A stretch of 64,000 bases of DNA from Salvia splendens (lineage: Eukaryota > Streptophyta > Magnoliopsida > Lamiales > Lamiaceae). The notes below the pieces were generated by a model. The model searched no databases, was not told the origin of the DNA, and was given only the letters and a program-made list of their open reading frames with translations. The position numbers were made by a program, and so were the translations under genes. The stretch covers positions 11,331,901 to 11,395,900 of the forward strand of contig NC_056042.1 in assembly GCF_004379255.2 (NCBI RefSeq). The letters run 5' to 3'. Of this stretch, positions 10,735 through 21,856 are shown piece after piece. Position 1 is the stretch's first letter, and each line of letters starts with the position of its first letter.

Positions 10735-13700
10735 ATGGCTGCGAAATTGAAGAAGTGCATGATGCTATGCTGCACTCGCAAACCTGTGGTAATTAATATT
10801 ATTGCTCACTATGCTCAATAATTTGGTCGAATTTTTAATTCATCCCACCAAAATGGCAGCCTTATTTTGTTCTTCTTCTCGATACTATATTTTTTATTAC
10901 TTTATACTACATTACAATATTTTAGTACTTTTTATGCTTAATTACGTTAACTTTTGTTTCTAAATATATCACTAAAGCTTCAAAAAATGTTCCCATTCTT
11001 GATATCCCAATAATTTATCTTCAACTTAAGGATACTCTCTTTTGTATCCTAAATCTTGACTATTTTTAAAAATTTTCCTATGCAAATAGTTACGTCTCTG
11101 TCTCTATTTTCGTGTTCTTAAAAGATATAAGGAGGTATTTTTAGTGTATGTCTTAGTCACCTCTGGTCTTTTGTGTGTGATTTATCATCAAGATTATTTA
11201 ATAAAACGATACCTTATATGGAAACATTAATCCATATTAATTATATGGATGAAGAGTCAACGTTACATTTAGTGTGAATGTGATACTACATGCTCATCCT
11301 TCTGAGTTTCATATATAAATGTTCAATCTAAATTGGAATATATACTCAAACTTTCTAGAATATGAAATCATGAACTCTATAAAAGTAAAAAAAAAACCCA
11401 TGAATTTTCATTTTATGAAGTCATAAATTTTACCAATAAAGTAATTCAAAATGTCAATGGTGGATAGAGTTTAATTATCATTTTACAGATTAGTTAAATT
11501 CTAACACCATCTATGTAAAAGGACAAATAAAAACACTTTGTATAAAATAAAAGCCTTTATCCCTTGATTGCAAAATGTCCACTGTATCAGGCACCCAATA
11601 GCCATCTTATATATATTCCACGCTTCATTTGACTCTATCCAAACGCCTACCAACGAAGAATTGATTTACACGTATAATATATTAATATGTTAATTGGGAC
11701 CATGAGCCAGCACCACTATTTCTATTTTATTTTATTTGATCAATAGTTTTTTAAATTTGGAAACACTTTAACATAAATTTTCAAATATAATGAGCCCCTT
11801 ACTAAAAATATGTGATCCATCTTCCCCACCGACGATTTATTTCCCATGTATTAAATCCTCCACCTCACACATTTAATATCGCTTTCACAACCAAAATAAT
11901 TGAAATACAAAAATACAAGATATGATTCACGGAGCAATAAATAAAAAATAATTTAATTCGTGACACACCTTTTCCAAACTTGCAATAGCTAGTCAACCTT
12001 AATAATTTAAATAGTAGTAGTTTTTATACATTAGTACTATAAATAAACACAAGAACGGAGCACAAATCTGCATTTCAGAGACAAAACAAATCCAATTTTT
12101 CATTTTCGCAGCTTTAATTTGTTTATCTGAGGATTCTTCAAAAGGTCAGTTCTCGAATTACTCGAAAATCAACAAATTTATCGTTTTAATTAAATAGCAA
12201 ATTTTCCATTTTTCACGCGTGTATGTAAAAAATTAGTAATTTAGTAAAATCTTAACTAATTTATATTTGCAGAAAGAGGAAATGACGAAAGAGACATGCG
12301 AGGAAGCCATCGTTGCTCTCCAGAAGCTTCTTAGGTATGATTTCTTCTGTTTTTTTGCTCCTTTTAATAATAATTGTATGCTGTTTCAGTTTAATTTGTA
12401 TTACAATTTTTTGGTTACGGCAGCGAGAAAGGTGAGCTGAAGGCGGTCGCCGCCGCGAAGGTGCGGCAGTTGACGGCGGAGTTGGTGGGGGCGCGTCAGA
12501 ATGTGGCAGTTAAGTCAGTTTCCGACCCGGTGGAGAGGATTCGGGCCGGGTTTGATCATTTCAAGAAAGAGAAATACCAGTAAGTATCTTTCAATTATTC
12601 TGCTATTATTGTTGGAATTTTTAAACTTTGTACGAATGCATCAACTTTTTGTTACATTTTTTTCATTCTCGTCCCATAAAATTTATCACATTTAACATTT
12701 TATCCACTAACTCATCCCAATTCATATTTTATCATTAAAAATAAGACTCACTCTCCATTAACTTTTTCAACCCACTTTTCATTATATTTCTTAAATCTAT
12801 GCCCGTTAAAGGGTGATAAAATTTAAGGGACATAGGGAGAATATGTATGGATTCTAATTACTCCGTATATTTATAATTAAGAGTACTATCAATCTGAAAA
12901 TTTATGAATATTAATTAGATTTAATTAATATGACTAAAATGAAGTACGTTTGTAATTCGAATGTACATAATTTTTTGTCAGAGTTCGAAAGATATTACTC
13001 TGTTTTTTGTTAGTTATTTTTCTCATTACATCATATCAAAAAAATAAAATGGAAAATACACTTGTCTAATTGGGCGAATTTATCAATCACACTGCACAAC
13101 CTTAAGCATTACTCCATGTACTTAATACTAACCCAATATTGAAGAATTACTGATTTATCACAATTTTTTCAACCTAAATCATTTTTTTAAATTTTCAATC
13201 CAACAAATCGTGACATGATTTTCCGGTGAATGGCATATTGTTTTTCTTAGAATTTTCAATCTAACAAATTGTGGCATACTGCATCAGTTCTTTAAAATAA
13301 AAATTATTTTTATTTTAATTTGAGCCTCAAAATTATGCACTTTTTATCTTAGAATTTTTTTTCTCTAAATGAGACTTATTCTATCTCTCTCTTTACTTTA
13401 TATTCCATTTTAAATTTTAATTTTTACAAGTAATTACTTTTAAAACGATTGTTCAACTTGTAACGAGATGCAATTGCTAAAGTTTGAGATAGAATCCATA
13501 AATTTTTAAAAATGGGATAAAAATGGGAGTATAAAAATATGATAGATTTGGTCATTAATTAAAATGAGGGAAATTGTAAAGAGTAATGATATAATGGAAT
13601 TTCCCAAAAGTAAATATCAATGCATCTTATTTGGATTGTTTTTCTTATGTAGCATACAAAAAAGTGCGATCGGCTGATCAGCTTATGAATCAAAATTCAG

Positions 13701-16700
13701 AATAGTTAAAAAAAATACCATTAAACTTATAGTATTCATTTAGTTTTATTTATATTGTTGTATATTCTTCCTTTAATTGTTATAAAAATTGTCAAAATGA
13801 AACCTAAAAAATGTCCTACTAAGAAAAACACTATCCGAGAGAGAAATGTCACTTTATGGATTAAATATTCCTAGTACATAAAAAAATTCAACTATAATAA
13901 TGCGTTGAATTAGGACCTTTCTGATTTTCAATGAATTTCAAGACTATCTTAGAAGTAATGAATTAACCACGACATAATAGCTCAGTGGTATTCCTCGCCT
14001 TTGTAAGGTCGAGAGACGAGAGTACGAATCTCAAATCTTCAAAAAAAAAAAAAGAAGTAATGAATTAGTTGCATGAACCGATTATAATCTGAATGCGTAT
14101 TTTCTCGCTTGTAGGAAAGATCCTGCCTTGTACTCCAAGCTAGCCGTTGGCCAATCCCCAAAGGTAATAAACATAATTGAAAAAAAAAATTGAATTTCAA
14201 CATGTTTATTAGTTTATAGCTGACAATCATATCTCGTTAGCTGAACTTTAAATTTAGGCTCGTATTCTTGAAGGGAACTTCTTATGCTTATTACTACTCT
14301 CTCCGTCCCCAAAGAATATGCACTTTAGATTCTGTATGGGTTTAAATATAAAATTAGTAAAGTATGAGAGAAATAGAGAGAAAAAATAATTAAAGTATTG
14401 TTTGTGGGGAATAGGTCTCACCTCATTAGAGAAAAAAGAGTTTTCAAAATTGGATATTGGAAATTCTTGTGAGACGGATTTTAAAAGAAAATAATTAACT
14501 ATGAAGTCTATGATATTAATTTAAGTTATACTATTAGTAGGAATAGGATGCATTATTGGTTATAGTTTATTACCTTTGTAATCAAGGACGCAGGAAAAAA
14601 AACAATTAACTATGAAGTCTATGATAATAATTTAAGGTGAAAAAATTCTGTGAACAATGATTCTCAAAACTGAACGGAATAATAAATAGGGGCTATTGGT
14701 TGCTAATATTATGAATAATCAAAGTTTCAGATTTTATAACTAATTTGAAACATGGTCGTAAAATTAATCTATCAACTTTGATCATGTGTGAGATTTTCCA
14801 AAGTTAGTAATTCTAGCTAAATCAAATCATATACTATGTCTCATTATACAATTTTGACGGACAACTGAACGTGGACAATAACGATGTTTTTTTGAATAAT
14901 TGTAAACAATTCACGCACTACGATTGAACCACTAAAATTAGAGTCACGTCTAAATGTTTTCATGCTCTTCGATGGAATTTTTTCTTGTTCTTAGATGCCC
15001 TCCCTCAAATTTCTCACATATATAGATAAAATCTATTAATAAAAGTTTACATTTTATATATTCATTAATTATTGATCCGTATAGAACACTTTAATACTCC
15101 CTCCGTCCCCAAAGATTATGCACTTTAGATTTGACACGGGTTTTAATGCAAAATCGGGAAAGTAAGAGAAATGTAGAGAGAAAAAGTAATTAAAGTATTG
15201 TTAGTGGAGAATGAGTCTCACCTCATTATAGTGAAAATAGTTTTCAAAATTGAAAAGTGTATATTTTTATGGGAAAGACTAAAAAGGAAAGAGTGCATAT
15301 TCTTGTGAGACAGATGGAGTATTACGTGTATATATTTTGGCCCCTCCCTTGCTTAGCTGATACTTAGGGTAGAGTGTTCAGAGCACAATTTTATTAGTCA
15401 GAGCACATGTGATTTTATTTTGCCAAATGGTGGAAAATTCAAAACACGATCAAGTTCATAACTTTTTACAACCAAATTTTAAGTTTATGGAAAAACTCAA
15501 AATTGTATGATTGTTTATGATATAAGCGACTAATAACCCTAATAAGATTAAAAAAATAAACCGTAGATTATTCAAAATTTTATAATTTTTTATGATATAA
15601 GCGACCAATTGCAGTTTTTGGTGTTTGCATGCTCGGATTCCCGAGTTTGCCCTTCACATATCTTAAACTTTCAACCAGGAGAGGCATTTGTTGTTCGAAA
15701 CATTGCCAACATGGTCCCGCCCTTTGACAAGGTATCAATTTTATTTTGATTTGTGATATTTGATCTTTTAATACTATAATATTAATCCGATTTGTGTTAA
15801 TAGAGTTAAATTTATGTAATGTATTTCTTGAAATGCACATCTCCTAAGTCCTTACCTTTAAAATCTATGAAGACAAAATACTCTGGAGTTGGGGCCGCCA
15901 TTGAATACGCAGTACTACATCTCAAGGTGATTAATAATTAGTACTATCTCATTTTTTTAGTAGTGCCAACTTTTTAAAAATAACTATAATGATAAACATA
16001 TAGGTGGAGAATATTTTGGTGATTGGTCACAGCTGTTGCGGAGGCATCAAGGGCCTCATGTCCATTCCTAGTGATGGCACAACTAAAAGGTTAGTGTTAA
16101 TATTAAGTCAGTGTGAATATTAAAATTAAAATTAAAATGGAGATAGAGTTATTTATTGTGAAGTTGTTGATATAAAATATTGATAAATTGTTATGGCAAT
16201 AGGAGGAGTATAACCCAAATTTAAACTTTTTTTGATGGAGTTGGAATAATATTCTATCAAACTGGTCAAAATTTAAAGCCCGTTTATAGTATTGGGTCAG
16301 TTAAATATAGCTCACAGTTGGTGTCTTAGCGAAATATTCTAATACTGTGATAGAAATCATAGGTATCATCCTATAACCAATTGGTGATAGGAGAAGTGAC
16401 ACATGTGACTTATATATTAATTTCAATTATCTATTTACATCGATGTGAGATATTGTTATAATTATTTTTGTTTTATTTGCCAACAGTGATTTCATCGAAG
16501 ATTGGGTGAAGATCTGTAAGAGGGCTAGAGTCCGAGTGGAAACAGAATGCAAGAATTTAAGCTTGGAAGAGCAATGCAGCCAGCTAGAGAAGGAGGCTGT
16601 GAATGTATCACTTGGGAACTTGTTAAGCTATCCATTTGTGAGGGAAGCTGTTGTCAAAAAAGCCCTACTGTTGAAGGGAGCACACTACGATTTTGTCAAG

Positions 16701-16760
16701 GCATCTTTTGAGCTTTGGGACCTCGACTCCACATTGACTCCTATTACATTTCGATTGTAA
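10735..16760 (+). CDS. Beta-carbonic anhydrase, intact, eight coding exons
   Basis: Zinc enzyme interconverting CO2 and bicarbonate. Exons: 10,735-10,788; 12,273-12,334; 12,424-12,579; 14,115-14,163; 15,615-15,731; 15,873-15,926; 16,004-16,089; 16,487-16,760. Joined, they give 283 residues with no break. Visible motifs are [11 protein letters not shown] with zinc ligand Cys113 and the Asp115-Arg117 dyad, [29 protein letters not shown] with His173 and Cys176 as ligands (most plant enzymes have Ala where the first of these two Cys lies), and the C-terminal [12 protein letters not shown]...[11 protein letters not shown]. The first exon encodes a basic 18-residue start with Cys8, Cys12 and Cys13, resembling the long-isoform start I recall for Arabidopsis beta-CA4, a plasma-membrane form. 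Using Met22 in exon 2 instead gives a 262-residue form of typical cytosolic length. No transit peptide is evident. The acceptor before 15,873 is weak in pyrimidines. Confidence 0.93.
12038..12144 (+). promoter_or_regulatory. Internal promoter and alternative 5' UTR exon (short isoform)
   Basis: Inside the first coding intron lies a good TATA box (TATAAATAA at 12,038-12,046). About 30 bp later starts a leader ending at 12,144 in caaaag|gtcagt, a donor that could splice to the acceptor at 12,272, placing ATG 12,282 as the first codon. This would give the shorter, cytosol-like protein. Alternative first exons are known for some plant beta-CA genes. Confidence 0.6.
12664..12843. mobile_element. 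Stowaway-like MITE remnant in CA intron 3
   Basis: The ends are imperfect inverted repeats: ctcgtcccataaaatttatc on the left and gataaaatttaagggacata plus gggag on the right. The interior has the family phrases for a pre-splice plant Stowaway-like element (cactcatccca, cattaacttttt, ttaaatctatgcccg). It is non-coding and lies between exons 3 and 4 of the carbonic anhydrase gene. Confidence 0.65.
13966..14052 (+). mobile_element. tRNA-derived SINE or retroposed tRNA with 15-bp target duplication
   Basis: A body of about 75 bp resembles a tRNA: TAGCTCAGTGG fits an A box, CTTTGTAAGG resembles a Thr (TGT) anticodon arm, and GAGTACGAATCTC fits a B box with one change. A poly(A) tail of 13 or so follows. 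The direct repeat AGAAGTAATGAATTA flanks it at 13,951-13,965 and 14,053-14,067. Body, A tail and duplication together indicate retroposition. It lies in the sense orientation in intron 3 of the carbonic anhydrase gene. Confidence 0.8.
14293..14482. mobile_element. Stowaway-like MITE remnant in CA intron 4
   Basis: The left end reads TACTCTCTCCGTCCCCAAAG and the body matches the better-preserved copy at 15,092-15,324 (gcactttagatt, aaagtattgtt, agtgtctcacctcatta-like). The right end (attcttgtgagacgga) is decayed and the terminal TA is lost. Confidence 0.65.
15092..15324. mobile_element. Stowaway-like MITE in CA intron 4
   Basis: The ends are TACTCCCTCCGTCCCCAAAG on the left and ...CAGATGGAGTATTA on the right, the usual Stowaway (Tc1/mariner) inverted ends with TA target. 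It is non-coding, about 230 bp, and is a sibling of the copy 800 bp upstream in the same intron. Confidence 0.75.
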
Positions 16761-17163
16761 AATAGCACTAACTTCAATTCTCTACATATTGATTTTCTAA
16801 AATCTTGAATAATTTACGTGTATAATATACTTTCAGAGTCTACTTTTAGCAATGAATTTGTACAAGATTGTTTTCATGTGATGGCAATCCAAATTGAAGT
16901 TGACGAATTGGCCTCATGAATAGATTGAACAAAATGATAAATGTCGGAAATTTGTACTCCATGATTGATTGGCTCCAACTCAATAACATTCTGTGAGTAA
17001 TGTGGATATATGTGGTGATTCTATTCATATAGTCCATTTTAAAAGCAATAATTATGAATATATTAATAGACGAATTGTCATGAAATTTTGTCAAATTAAG
17101 TTAGTCACTCAAGTTTAAAAATCACCACTAATATTATAACATTGACATCTTTTCATGATTATA
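16761..17163 (+). other. Carbonic anhydrase 3' UTR and flank
   Basis: AT-rich sequence following the stop at 16,758-16,760. A canonical AATAAA is not obvious; 'ttgaataat' near 16,805 is a weak candidate poly(A) signal. No gene or repeat is seen before the Ty3 LTR at 17,164. Confidence 0.5.
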
Positions 17164-17505
17164 TGTTAAGGGAAGCCTTCCTTAACGACAGAATTCCACA
17201 AAAACAAGAAACCGAAGCTGTGGTCGTCGAGCGCCCAAGAGGTTTGGGTCGGCGAGGACGTCCGGCAGAGGGGGTGCTGGGCGCGAGAGAGGTTCTCGTC
17301 GGCAGCGATAGAGAATTAGAGTTTTGTGATTCAAGCCAAGTTGAGTGAAATACTGATTTCATTAATTGGTTGAATTCCTAACACAATAACAATCGATCAT
17401 ATTTATAACAATAGAACTACTACCCTAACTTAATGAACAAGAAACAAATATAAGAAAAGATATGCAAATCCCTAATATATCTAAACTAAAGGAAGGTTCG
17501 TATCA
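17164..17505 (-). repeat. 3' LTR of the minus-strand Ty3 element
   Basis: 342 bp. On the minus strand it runs TGATACGAACC ... CCCTTAACA. Beside it, the complement of 17,506-17,560 still reads as the end of a Ty3 polyprotein, with an HLEDKVDFNRGG-like stretch common before the polypurine tract of such elements. Confidence 0.8.
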
Positions 17506-17515
17506 ACTCCCCCAC

Positions 17516-18600
17516 GGTTAAAATCCACCTTGTCCTCAAGGTGGAAACCACGAACCAAGGACGAGAGTTGAAAGCAAAAGCTTTGGCAAGGCGTCTCCTC
17601 CTAGATCAAATGTATACCGAACAACTGAACTTCTCCCTTCCTCACCTCCACCAAAAATTAACAAAAGCGGACGAACGTGGTCGTCAAAAGGTGAACGTCT
17701 CCATTTGCACACTTCTGCATCCGGAACGTGTAAATATAGTTGGAGAAGTCCCAAGTTTTCCTCGCAATTAAATTCCTGATCCTTCGCTTTACCGCTAGTG
17801 ATCTTCTTCGGTCTAAAGAAAGAATAGACTCACAACGCCCTCTTCTGTCTAAAGAAAGAATAGGCTCCCAACGTGCCACACACTTTTGCCACATACACCA
17901 AATTTTTCCCTGTATATTATTGCACCACAGGATTGCAAATTCTCAAGCAGACACCGCCCTCATCATACGCATTTTCTTTAAGCAAAAACCTGAAATCCGC
18001 TTCGATAGGTAAGAATGCAACAGCAGGCAGTGGCGTTGGTGATATGATGTTAGTCTCATCAGAGCTGCACAAAAGATATATATCCTCCAAAGATGAAACT
18101 CGGGCGCCTTCAGGGCTCGCATCTCTATCCTCCTCTACTCCGTGATTATCACAAAGAAAGGTAATCGACTGATTCGTTACACCAGCCACATCTAAATTAG
18201 ATGCACCATGATCACCCACTGCGTCCACCTCTATTTCTAATCTAGAGTCCATTAAAAATGAACTTCCCAGATTGTCACTATGCTCCTCCACCATCTCATT
18301 CTCAAAGAATAATTGAAATCTTTAGCATTATCAAATGAATAATCCATATGAGCATCCAAACTCGGTAAATCAAACATTTCTTCTTCTTGTTACCTCATTT
18401 CATTCGTAATCGAAGCATACTTCGATGAATGTGTATGTGACAACTCGTTATCACTAACTAGTGAATATGTCCCACTCTGACTCTCAAACGAACGAAGACC
18501 AGGAGTAGTTTTCTTCTTCATCACTGGACTTGACATTGAGCACTCAATATACCTATTATGAGAGAGAGAGACGACCTTCTCCCCCAACATAGATTATCAC
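17516..18600 (-). other. Degenerate internal tract of the minus-strand Ty3 element
   Basis: Between the tail next to the 3' LTR and the gag remnant I see only short broken frames with no recognisable pol domain. A near-direct repeat, 'tctaaagaaagaatag', occurs at about 17,812 and 17,851. Confidence 0.5.
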
Positions 18601-19312
18601 TTTCAAATCTCTCAAAAGATATGTCATCTGCCGAGTATCCCTGCTTCGTGCGCAATCCCGACGGGTCCCAAGAGTTAGGCGGCGCGGAGGCTGGTACGGG
18701 GTCTGATTAGTCTCACGCGTGGGCTGACCGTACAGGTCCCGCAGCCGAGCATCAAGCGCGGTGGCCGGTCGGCGGTGTGGCAGGGCTGGTGGTAGGCGGA
18801 CTGGCCTCGCGGCGCTCGCAGTTCCTCCTGATGATGAGGTCGGTCCCAGCACATCCCCGCGTGTCGGGGTTGGTGATCAAAGGTCGGGTAGCCGCGATCT
18901 TGCTGCTGCGTCGGTGGGTCCCAGCTAGTCGGGCGGTGCGGCTGCGTTGCGCGAATCGGGTGGCGATCGACCTCTAGTTGGATTCGTTGATCTCCGTGAT
19001 CAAATAGGTGGCTTCTCCCAACGTAGCCGCTGCGGGGTCGAGCCCGCGCATCCTGCGCGCGATCGCGATACCTGATGGGCGGGTATCCCGTTCGTGGGCG
19101 ACAATAAGGTGGATCCAAGCGGCGTGAGACGTAGGGTGGTTTTGGCTCAGGGATGTGCGGCGCCTCCAGATTGTCGACCCACCTATCCGTCGATTCCAGC
19201 CTGAACTCCAATTTGTCAAATCAGGCCATGAGCTTTTCCAGACCGGCAGAGAAAATCTCGCTCGTCCCCGGAAAGTTACACGGCGGATTGCTGATTTGAA
19301 CCCTCCGTCCAA
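18600..19312 (-). pseudogene. Ty3 gag remnant
   Basis: Two overlapping minus-strand frames (18,675-19,211 and 18,974-19,312) carry the start of a Ty3 Gag: an LEFRLESTDRWVDNLE-like segment followed by an Arg/Pro/Asp-rich low-complexity region. The frame switches near 19,200, and no zinc knuckle or capsid core survives. Local G+C is far higher than in the flanks. Confidence 0.6.
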
Positions 19313-19597
19313 CTACGGTGTAATTGCATGACATGATGACGTTGAATGGTCGAAGTGAAGCACGGCAGTGATCTGTGGTACTTTATGTTTGGTGAAGAAG
19401 GTATCTTCTTTTTTTTATTGATAGAATATGGAGGGAGAGATGCGATGTTGATGGTGGTGCTGCGGAGGGTGTGCGGAATGATTCCGTCGGGCAGCGGTGT
19501 GGCTAGTTGCTGTGCGCGGGTGGATTCCCGTCGGGCAGCGACGTAGCTATGGTTCGATCGGTGTTTTGGAGGGTGAGCTCACGATGAAAGCACCAGT

Positions 19598-19938
19598 TGT
19601 TAAGGGAAGCCTTCCTTAACAACAGAATTCCACAAAAAAAGAAACCGAAGCCGTGGTCGTCGAGTGCCCAAGAGGGTTGGGTCGGCGAAGACGTCCTGCG
19701 GATGGGGTGCTGGGCGCGAGAGAGGTTCTCGTCAGCAGCGATAGAGAATTAGAGTTGTGTGATTCAAGCCAAGTTGGGCGAAATACTGATTTCATTAATT
19801 GGTTGAATGCCTAACACGATAACAATCGATCATATTTATAACAATAGAACTACTACCCTAACTTAATGAACAAGAAACAAATATAAGAAAAGATATAAAA
19901 ATCCCTAATATATCTAAACTAAAGGAAGGTTCGTATCA
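19598..19938 (-). repeat. 5' LTR of the minus-strand Ty3 element
   Basis: 341 bp, matching 17,164-17,505 with a handful of substitutions (for example gcgcccaagagg/gtgcccaagagg and tccggcag/tcctgcgg) and a one-base length difference. The sequence next to it reads actggtgctttcatcg on the minus strand, a plausible primer-binding site beginning TGG; I cannot assign the tRNA. Confidence 0.8.
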
Positions 19939-19968
19939 TTATCCCACGACCGAAATATTCAATGGCCT

Positions 19969-20118
19969 ACATGTCTTAAATTATATATGCAATTATTCAT
20001 GTTAGTAAACCCAACGTTCCACTAACTTTGTGGTATACCGAACACATGTCTTAAATTATAGATGCAATTATTCATGTTAGTAAACCCAGCGTTCCACTGA
20101 CTGTGTGGTATATCGAAC
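19969..20118. repeat. Tandem duplication, 75-bp unit, two copies
   Basis: The phrase beginning ACATGTCTTAAATTAT occurs at 19,969 and again at 20,044, and the two units match along their length with a few substitutions (atatgc/agatgc, caacg/cagcg, ctaac/ctgac, tacc/tatc). It lies in the short gap between the Ty3 and copia insertions and is non-coding. Confidence 0.8.
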
Positions 20119-20165
20119 TTAGCGGTATTTTCTCTACTCACTAGGGGTCTTCACGACACGGCGTG

Positions 20166-20620
20166 TGTGAGTTGGTGCCCTTTGCAAATCATGAACTAAA
20201 AGGTTAGTTGAAGCAGCTGAGAGCCGTTGGGATCAAAATGAAGGGATCAAGAAGTGAACTCGTTTCTTGAGCTAAAAGATCCATTGGAGATTGACGGTTA
20301 TAACTGATTTTTGGAGCCTTAAAGATTAGTTAGTTTTTCCCTTTTGTACTCTCATATATTAGCATGCTCTGATCATGTAAAAGACAGAGAGAAAGACACA
20401 CAACACACACGCATAGAATTGATGGTTATGAGCTCTGGCTAGTGATTAGTTTAGAGCATTCGATTTGTATGTGTCATGATCATATTCTTGAGATTGTGAA
20501 TCAACAAACTTCGTTAGTCTTCTCCGTGGATGTAGGCAACCATTGCCGAACCACATAATCGCTTGAGAGTGCTCTACATTTTTTGTTTGTGTGAGTTAAA
20601 TCGGTAGAAAGATCCTAACA
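20166..20620 (+). repeat. 5' LTR of copia C1
   Basis: 455 bp, TGTGAGTTGG to CCTAACA, matching 37,205-37,661 with scattered differences. A TATA-like 'catatatta' is followed by an ACACAC-rich stretch around 20,393-20,412. The next bases, agtggcgtcgtctgg, are where the primer-binding site should be; I cannot assign the tRNA. Confidence 0.85.
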
Positions 20621-20728
20621 AGTGGCGTCGTCTGGTGGAAAGTCGATTGATCGAATCTTGGGCGATTGAAGTTGTCGCTGCTGTTTTGGAGCTGATCTTG
20701 GCCGACGGTTCACCAACTGTTTGAAGAA

Positions 20729-21856
20729 ATGTCTACAAAGAAATTTGAGGTTGAAAAGTTCACCGACCGCAATGATTTTGGGTTTTGAAGACTCAAGATG
20801 AAGGCAATCTTGATGCAACAAGGCCTATGGGAAATCTTGAGCGGTGGTAACAGCGAGGAGGAAAAACCAGAGCAAGATGAGAAGGAGAAGAGCAGATAGA
20901 AGGAGATGCAATACAAGGCCTATATCACCTTGATTTTGAATCTAAGTGACAGAGTACTCAGAGAGGTAACCAAGGAGGACACAGCCTCGGGTGTGTGGTC
21001 CAAGTTACAGTCATTATACATGACTAAATCCCTTGCAAACCGACTGCATTTAAAGCAGAAGTTGCTCACCTTCAAGATTTCAGATTCCAAGAGTGTATTG
21101 GAGCAGCTGGAAGAGTTTGGGAAGTGTATTGATGTTTTGGAGAACATTGATGAGCAGATTAAAGATGAGGACAAGGCCTCATGTTTCTAAACTCCCTGCC
21201 AAAGAGCTATGAACACTTCAAGGATACATGGCTTCTTGGAAGGGATTCAAAAATCAGCTATGAGGAGGTACACTCAGCTTTAAAGCTCAAAGATACTCAG
21301 AGGTCTACAGCCAAACAAACTGAGCCAGTAGCAGGAAGTCTCTATATGAAAAATGGAGACAAGCAAAGTTCCAAGAAAAAGTTTCAGAAAAAAGCAAGAT
21401 AAAGGGAAGTCAGATGGTGAAAAGTAGACTAGGAGTTGCCACTATTGCAATAAGCTCAGCCATCTCAAGAAAGCTTGTTTTGCATGGAAGAGGAAGCAAG
21501 AGCAAGAAAAGAATGGTAGGGGTGATGCTGCATATGTGATCCAGGAAGTGGAGGCCCTAGAAGCTTTGAATGTGCAAGATGGAGCTAGCATTGAGGAGTC
21601 TTGGATCATGGATTCAGGCTGCACTATCATATCTGCTCACACAAATCTTGGTTTCAGAATTTGGAAATCAGCCAAGGATCTGTGATATTAGGCAATGATC
21701 AAACCTGTGAAGTCAAGGGAATTGGAGATATAAAGCTCAAGGTGTTGGATGGCAACATCAAAATCTTGACAGAAGTCAGGTACATTCCTAAAATAAAGAG
21801 AAACTTAATCTCTCTTGGACTACTGGGATCAAAGGGGTACAAGTTCAATTATGAAT
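20729..21856 (+). pseudogene. Copia gag and protease, degenerate and cut by insertion
   Basis: Starts MSTKKFEVEKF at 20,729. Gag features: MKAILMQQGLWEIL, a capsid-like region (about 20,906-21,400) and the zinc knuckle CHYCNKLSHLKKAC (C-x2-C-x4-H-x4-C) near 21,440. The protease active site SWIMDSGC lies near 21,600. Stops occur at about 20,788 (ttTGAag, where Trp is expected) and 20,899, with frameshifts at about 21,185, 21,400 and 21,660. The frame ends at the junction with element B at 21,857. The mirror copy at 51,483-52,375 keeps the same order. Confidence 0.85.

Larger units (their letters stand above)
17164..19938 (-). mobile_element. Internally deleted Ty3 retrotransposon with 342-bp LTRs
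   Basis: Two direct repeats (17,164-17,505 and 19,598-19,938) are nearly identical, and each begins TGTTAAGGG and ends GTATCA on the plus strand. The element reads on the minus strand: a purine tract (complement of 17,506-17,515, gtgggggag) abuts the left LTR, and TGG of a primer-site-like sequence (complement of 19,574-19,595) abuts the right one. The flanks are ttata and ttatc, a probable 5-bp target duplication with one difference. The internal 2.1 kb keeps only gag and tail pieces; protease, RT, RNase H and integrase are absent. Confidence 0.85.

Noticed and set aside
13966..14052. Functional tRNA-Thr gene
   Set aside because: The acceptor stem cannot be paired, the B box is altered, and a poly(A) tail with target duplication shows that it is a retroposed copy inside an intron.
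18777..18977. Plus-strand ORF in the GC-rich part of the minus-strand Ty3 element
   Set aside because: Shadow of the gag remnant on the other strand.
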